Assembly (NCBI RefSeq): GCF_033720595.1
Contig: NZ_JAWWCF010000034.1
Coordinates: 1 to 19,576, forward strand
DNA: 19,576 nucleotides
Reading direction: 5' to 3'
Origin: Lishizhenia sp033720595
GTDB taxonomy: Bacteria > Bacteroidota > Bacteroidia > Flavobacteriales_D > Crocinitomicaceae
Shown here: in pieces, positions 15,592-19,576 of the stretch
Layout: each line of letters begins with the position of its first letter
Position numbering within the stretch: the first letter of the stretch is position 1
Notes under the pieces: model-generated
Database searches by the model: none
Told to the model about the DNA's origin: nothing
What the model saw: only the letters and a program-made list of their open reading frames with translations
Made by a program: the position numbers and the translations under genes

Positions 15592-16938
15592 TTATTTAAA
15601 AGGTATAAAGATGGTAAATGTTGTTCCTTCACCTAAGTTACTATTAACTTTTATACTACCACCATGTTGCTCTACAATTAGCTTTACATAATACAATCCC
15701 AAGCCAAAGCCCTTCACATCATGAAGGTTTCCTGTTGGTACTCGGTAAAATTTATCAAAAATCATTCGCTGATCTTCTTTTTTCATACCAATACCATTAT
15801 CCTTAATTTTTAAGGCCACGCCTTGATTGTAATTATTGGTGCTAATTTCTATGTTAGGATCTTCTTGACAATATTTGATAGCGTTATCCAAGAGGTTAAA
15901 AATAACATTGGTAATGTGCACCTCATCGGCATAAACCTCATCCTTTCGGGCATTTAATTCTAGATGTATATGTCCCTTATCTTTTAACTGGTTGAATTCA
16001 AAATTGTCTTTGGCTTCCTCCAATATTTCATGCAATGAGAAAGTTGATTTACTCAATTTCAATTCCTCTTTATCCAATTTGGCCACATTTAGAACGCGTT
16101 CCACTTGGTTTTCTAAACGTTTATTTTCTTTGTAAATAATGCTGGCGTAACGCTCGAGCCTTTCTTTGTCTTGAGATAAATCTTCACGTAAGATGGTTTC
16201 ACTTGACAGACCTATTGTAGAAATAGGAGTTTTCAGCTCGTGCGTCATGTTGTTGATGAAATCCGTCTTTACCTCTGAAAGTCTTTTCTGACGAATAATG
16301 ACACGAATAGAATAAGCGAAAAACAAGAGGATAAAGGCTACGATGGCAATTAAATACATCCAGGGGGATTTACTTTTTGGATAATCGGCCAAAGATATAG
16401 GAGTAACATTGGGGAAAAACACAGTAAAATAGTGGCCATCCTCCTGGTCCCAATCCAAATTAGGAGAGGTGATTCCAGCTACCGTATCGGAAATTGGTTC
16501 GTAGTATTTTTCTGTAGAGTAGCGAATGATATTTCCAAACACGATACTGTCGTTGAAACAATCGTAAATACCGTATTGAAAACTCTGGGTTATGTTCTGA
16601 TCGTAAAATTCTCGTTTTAATAATTGTTCGAGATAATAGGGGTGTAAATCTTCATTAATATCTACTTGATAGTAATTCGTACTTACCTGTTTTACCCTAC
16701 CATAGAGATCTGAACTATCTGCAATGTAGGTAGAAATTTCTTCCGTCACATTTCGAAGTGCTACCTTCACTTGTTCATGAAACTGACGTAATTGTAAACT
16801 ATCTTGCTTAGCTTGTATACTGATATTAGTTTCTTGGGCCTTTAAAGTTGAATTGATCCAAAAAGCCTGTATAACTAAAATGCTGAGAATAGAACATATT
16901 CCCAGCACAATTACCGTATTGATAGTTTTTCTTTGCAA
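15592..16938 (-). CDS. Sensor histidine kinase, TTG start
   Basis: This 448-residue inner-membrane kinase probably senses a periplasmic or envelope signal and phosphorylates the response regulator encoded next. Membrane segments lie at about 7-27 and 192-213 and enclose a ~165-residue periplasmic domain without a recognised fold. A HisKA domain follows with H233 in MTHELKTPIS. The HATPase domain shows the N box NVIFNLLDNAIKYC (N352), the G1 box DNGIGM (380-385) and the G2 box GFGLGL (410-415), and ends in GTTFTIFIPF. No HAMP or PAS domain is obvious. The start codon at 16938 is TTG. An in-frame TAG lies 21 bases upstream with no ATG between, and the next Met is residue 194, so TTG is required to keep the first membrane helix. 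It resembles RprX-type kinases. It lies 7 bases after the MoeB homologue. Confidence 0.93.
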   Translation of the reverse strand: MQRKTINTVIVLGICSILSILVIQAFWINSTLKAQETNISIQAKQDSLQLRQFHEQVKVALRNVTEEISTYIADSSDLYGRVKQVSTNYYQVDINEDLHPYYLEQLLKREFYDQNITQSFQYGIYDCFNDSIVFGNIIRYSTEKYYEPISDTVAGITSPNLDWDQEDGHYFTVFFPNVTPISLADYPKSKSPWMYLIAIVAFILLFFAYSIRVIIRQKRLSEVKTDFINNMTHELKTPISTIGLSSETILREDLSQDKERLERYASIIYKENKRLENQVERVLNVAKLDKEELKLSKSTFSLHEILEEAKDNFEFNQLKDKGHIHLELNARKDEVYADEVHITNVIFNLLDNAIKYCQEDPNIEISTNNYNQGVALKIKDNGIGMKKEDQRMIFDKFYRVPTGNLHDVKGFGLGLYYVKLIVEQHGGSIKVNSNLGEGTTFTIFIPFK

Positions 16939-16945
16939 GTTTTTT

Positions 16946-18064
16946 CTATTGTGCGTCTAACCAAGCAAGGATACCACCTTCTAGGTTGTACAAGTTATCT
17001 AAACCATGATTTTGCTCGAGGTAAGCAATTACGTTTGCACTTCGCGCACCTGATCTACAATGAACAACTACTTTCCCCTCTTTTTTAAAGGCATCCACAT
17101 TATCTGGAACTGTGTTCATAGGAATTAACTGTGCCTCCATATTGGCCTGATCGAACTCATGTTGTTCTCTTACGTCAATTAATGTAAAGTTCTCATTGGC
17201 CGCTTGCCATTGCTTCAATTCTTGAACATTGATAGATTTCATTTTATTTTGTTTTGGGACTCCACAAAACTCGTGGTAGTCAATTAATGTAGTTTGTTTA
17301 TTTTCTGCTCTCGTCAAAGGATTGTTAGCATCCTTTTGGAAGTTTAAATTAAAAGTTTCTTGCGTAAGTCCGTTGTAAAACATCATTTTCTCACACAAGA
17401 CTTCTCCAATACCTGTAATTACCTTCACGACCTCCAGGGCTTGTAAACTTCCCATTATTCCAGGCAGTACACCTATTACTCCCGCCTCTGAACAGCTTCT
17501 CACCTCACCTGCTGCTGGAGGCTGAGGGTAAATATCCCTGTAATTGGCAGACCGCTCACCGTTTTCTTTGAGGTAATTAAAGACTGAAAGTTGTCCGGTA
17601 AACTCATTGATTGAAGCATGAACATTCACTTTTTCCTTGAGTACACAGGCATCATTTATTAAATAACGTGTTGGAAAATTATCTGTACCATCCACCACAA
17701 TGTCATAATCATCAATGACATCGAAGATATTTTCGGCCTGTAATGCCAAATCAAATACTTCAAAATTAACAAAGGGATTTTGTGCCTTTAAATGCTCTAC
17801 CGCTGCACGTGTTTTTTTACTCCCCACATCATCCACCTTATAAAGTGTTTGACGTTGTAAATTGGACACATCCACCGTATCAAAATCAACGATTCCAATA
17901 TTTCCAACTCCAGCGGCACATAAATAAGAAAGTAGTGGTGAACCTAATCCTCCAGCACCTACGACGAGTACATGGGCCTCTTTTAATTTGATTTGAGCCT
18001 CTTCACCAAATCCATCAAGAATTAAATGGCGATTGTACCTTACTTTTTCCTTCTCTGTTAACAC
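16946..18064 (-). CDS. MoeB/ThiF-like adenylyltransferase fused to a rhodanese domain
   Basis: This 372-residue protein is predicted to activate the C-terminus of a ubiquitin-like sulfur carrier (ThiS- or MoaD-type) by adenylation, and to hand over sulfur through its rhodanese domain. The E1-like domain (1-~265) has the GAGGLG nucleotide loop (36-41), the arginine finger in NLQRQ (R71), DGTDNF (125-130) and the catalytic-type Cys191 in RSCSEAGVIGVLPG. The rhodanese domain (~275-372) has the active loop CRSGAR with C336. The start is GTG at 18064, no ATG being present before the RYNRHLIL motif. The first zinc Cys pair of E. coli MoeB is absent: its CxxC before LFPEPP is replaced by ANYRDIYPQPP here, and only one Cys (FCGVP, C267) is left near the second site. 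Whether it serves thiamin, molybdopterin or another pathway cannot be told; no thi or moa gene is nearby. It sits 41 bases after the SulP gene. Confidence 0.9.
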   Translation of the reverse strand: MLTEKEKVRYNRHLILDGFGEEAQIKLKEAHVLVVGAGGLGSPLLSYLCAAGVGNIGIVDFDTVDVSNLQRQTLYKVDDVGSKKTRAAVEHLKAQNPFVNFEVFDLALQAENIFDVIDDYDIVVDGTDNFPTRYLINDACVLKEKVNVHASINEFTGQLSVFNYLKENGERSANYRDIYPQPPAAGEVRSCSEAGVIGVLPGIMGSLQALEVVKVITGIGEVLCEKMMFYNGLTQETFNLNFQKDANNPLTRAENKQTTLIDYHEFCGVPKQNKMKSINVQELKQWQAANENFTLIDVREQHEFDQANMEAQLIPMNTVPDNVDAFKKEGKVVVHCRSGARSANVIAYLEQNHGLDNLYNLEGGILAWLDAQ

Positions 18065-18105
18065 AAGATAAAGGTAATCATCATTGCCCGAATCTGGGAC
18101 GCTTT

Positions 18106-19576
18106 TTAAGAATTTTCTTTACTCTTTAATGCTGTGCTGGGCGACAAATTCTTACTATTCTTTCCCTTGTTAACATAAGAGATTTCTATGTTTTCCACTT
18201 TTGCCCTTTGTTGAAATTCTCGAATAACATCTTTAATATCTTCTGCCAAGTGCACTACCCTTCGTTTATCAATAACCACTTTTGCATCTCTTGGAATACT
18301 ATCTAATGTTGCATTTAAAGAAGCTTTGTTTAAAAAGGTCATATGCTCAGAAAGTAAGACAATGTATTTCTCCTCGCCACCTTCTGTTCTCTTTTCTAGG
18401 TAATGAGATAGATTGAAATTATCATAAAGAATAAAAAGAACTGATACCACCATACCCAAGGCAATACCTTTTAACAAATCCGTCATTAATATCCCTACTA
18501 TAGTCACCATAAACGGGATGAATTCAGACCATCCCCTTTTAAACATTTTTCTAAACAAGCTCGGTTTTGCCAACTTATATCCTACAACAAACAAGATGGC
18601 AGAAAGAGAGGCGAAAGGAATTAAGTTGAGGATAAAAGGAATGCTAAAAACACAAATTACTAATAAGACACCATGATATACCGCTGCCATTTTAGTTTTC
18701 CCTCCTGCTTCAATATTGGCTGAAGAACGAACGATTACTTGCGTAACTGGGAGTCCGCCTAACAACCCTGCGAGTACATTTCCTACCCCTTGAGCTACGA
18801 GCTCTCTATTGGGCGGTGTTGCATGTTTTTCAGGATCTATTTTATCGGTAGCTTCTACACAAAGAAGCGTCTCTATACTGGCTACTATGGCTATCGTAAA
18901 AGCAGCAATCCACACCCCCGAATTAGTAATTCCTGCAAAATACGGAAGCATGATTAAATCTTGGAAAGACCTACCTTCTACCGCAACATCTACACGATGA
19001 GAACTTACGATTTCCATAGAAGTTCCTTGGGTTATATACGCAAATAAAATCCCTAAAACCACCACTACTATTGCCCCTGGAAGGGTACCTAATATTGACT
19101 TTTTGATAAACTCTCTTTCCCAAACAATTAAAATCAATAAAGAAACAATAGTTAAGGCTAGAATAACTGGAGAAATGGCCCCTTCAGTAGTGAACATGAT
19201 TTTTAACTCTTCGAAAAAAGTGTATTGTTCATTGACGTTATCATAATCTCCCAAAGTATCTGCATCAAAACCGAAGCCGTGGGTAATTTCTTTTTTAATC
19301 AAAATTAAACCTATAGCTGCCAACATTCCTTTGATGACTACATTGGGGAAATAGTAGGCCACGAATCCACCTTTCAATAAACCTAAAACGAGTTGAATTA
19401 CTCCAGCCAAAACAACGGCTAAAAACAACATCTGTAAGGCGTAAATAGTTGGATCCATTCCGTCGGGAATAGCTCCACTTCTAAACCCTTCTGTAGTAGA
19501 AAGAATAATAGCTATAAGTCCGGCAGCCGGACCTGAAACTCCAATTCTAGATTGACTTATGGCTCCTACAACTATA
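18106..19576 (-). CDS. SulP-family anion transporter with STAS domain, start outside the window
   Basis: The frame is open to the right edge, giving 489 visible residues before the stop at 18106. The transporter probably imports an anion such as sulfate or bicarbonate across the inner membrane. Near the right edge the frame reads GAISQSRIGVSGPAAGLIAI, with the SulP signature SVSGPAAGL; a Met at 19458 is internal, not the start. Many hydrophobic segments follow, with ELVAQGVGNVLAGLLGGLPVTQVIVRSSANIEAGGKTK as another family block. The last ~90 residues form a short STAS domain (KYIVLLSEHMTFLNK, VVIDKRRVVHLAED). That domain lacks the DSSG-type motif of classical anti-sigma antagonists. Several Bacteroidota SulP genes are linked to carbonic anhydrase, but the neighbour upstream is outside the window, so the substrate stays open. 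Confidence 0.92.
   Translation of the reverse strand, partial: IVVGAISQSRIGVSGPAAGLIAIILSTTEGFRSGAIPDGMDPTIYALQMLFLAVVLAGVIQLVLGLLKGGFVAYYFPNVVIKGMLAAIGLILIKKEITHGFGFDADTLGDYDNVNEQYTFFEELKIMFTTEGAISPVILALTIVSLLILIVWEREFIKKSILGTLPGAIVVVVLGILFAYITQGTSMEIVSSHRVDVAVEGRSFQDLIMLPYFAGITNSGVWIAAFTIAIVASIETLLCVEATDKIDPEKHATPPNRELVAQGVGNVLAGLLGGLPVTQVIVRSSANIEAGGKTKMAAVYHGVLLVICVFSIPFILNLIPFASLSAILFVVGYKLAKPSLFRKMFKRGWSEFIPFMVTIVGILMTDLLKGIALGMVVSVLFILYDNFNLSHYLEKRTEGGEEKYIVLLSEHMTFLNKASLNATLDSIPRDAKVVIDKRRVVHLAEDIKDVIREFQQRAKVENIEISYVNKGKNSKNLSPSTALKSKENS

Noticed and set aside
18065..18105. Possible promoter between the SulP and MoeB genes (TTTATCTTGTG)
   Set aside because: The string misses the TAnnTTTG consensus by one base of spacing, and the short gap is well explained by cotranscription.
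19459..19576. Met at 19458 as start of the SulP protein
   Set aside because: The frame continues to the window edge and encodes the conserved VSGPAAGL block, so the true start is outside.
1..19576. CRISPR arrays, insertion sequences, tRNA or rRNA genes, prophage or defence genes
   Set aside because: I looked for spaced direct repeats, terminal inverted repeats, transposase motifs and cloverleaf-like stretches on both strands and saw none.

Overview
The window looks like chromosomal DNA from a Bacteroidota member, most likely a Flavobacteriia-type marine or aquatic relative. The base composition is AT-rich. Promoters fit the Bacteroidota TTG/TAnnTTTG consensus rather than the proteobacterial one. 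There are several lipoproteins with S-C lipoboxes, an OmpA protein with thrombospondin type 3 repeats, a DUF4382 lipoprotein, a DUF2461 protein and an RprXY-like two-component pair. Nothing points to a mobile element, phage, CRISPR array or RNA gene, and the genes share a uniform character. The genus cannot be named from this sequence alone.

Layout, left to right. (1) 1-2113, minus strand: a DUF2461 gene followed 6 bases later by an S9 dipeptidyl-peptidase-type gene that is cut by the left edge. (2) 2281-3402, plus strand: a GT4-type glycosyltransferase whose stop codon directly abuts the stop of a convergent lipoprotein gene (3403-4224). (3) 4275-8460, minus strand: a two-gene outer-membrane unit. 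A large lipoprotein (6723-8414) is followed after 8 bases by a beta-barrel/TSP3/OmpA fusion (4327-6714), with a clear promoter in front and a clear terminator behind. (4) 8516-11345, minus strand: a membrane-anchored, propeller-like protein of unknown function downstream of rnhB (RNase HII). (5) 11524-13854, plus strand: a small secreted protein, a second glycosyltransferase and a YebC-family regulator, with terminators after the first and third genes. (6) 13941-14456, minus strand: a DUF4382 lipoprotein, preceded by about 440 non-coding bases. (7) 14894-19576, minus strand: a probable operon in the order SulP transporter (cut by the right edge), MoeB/ThiF-rhodanese fusion, sensor histidine kinase and OmpR-type response regulator, with gaps of 41, 7 and 5 bases. 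The kinase starts with TTG and the MoeB homologue with GTG.

How the genes work together: most are housekeeping or envelope functions. The outer-membrane pair (lipoprotein plus barrel-OmpA) and the SulP/MoeB-rhodanese/two-component operon are the only multi-gene units that suggest a shared function. I see no clear novel defence, mobile or biosynthetic system. The points most worth following are the uncharacterised outer-membrane pair, the predicted leaderless starts of three genes, and the possible link of a SulP transporter and sulfur-transfer protein to a two-component system.
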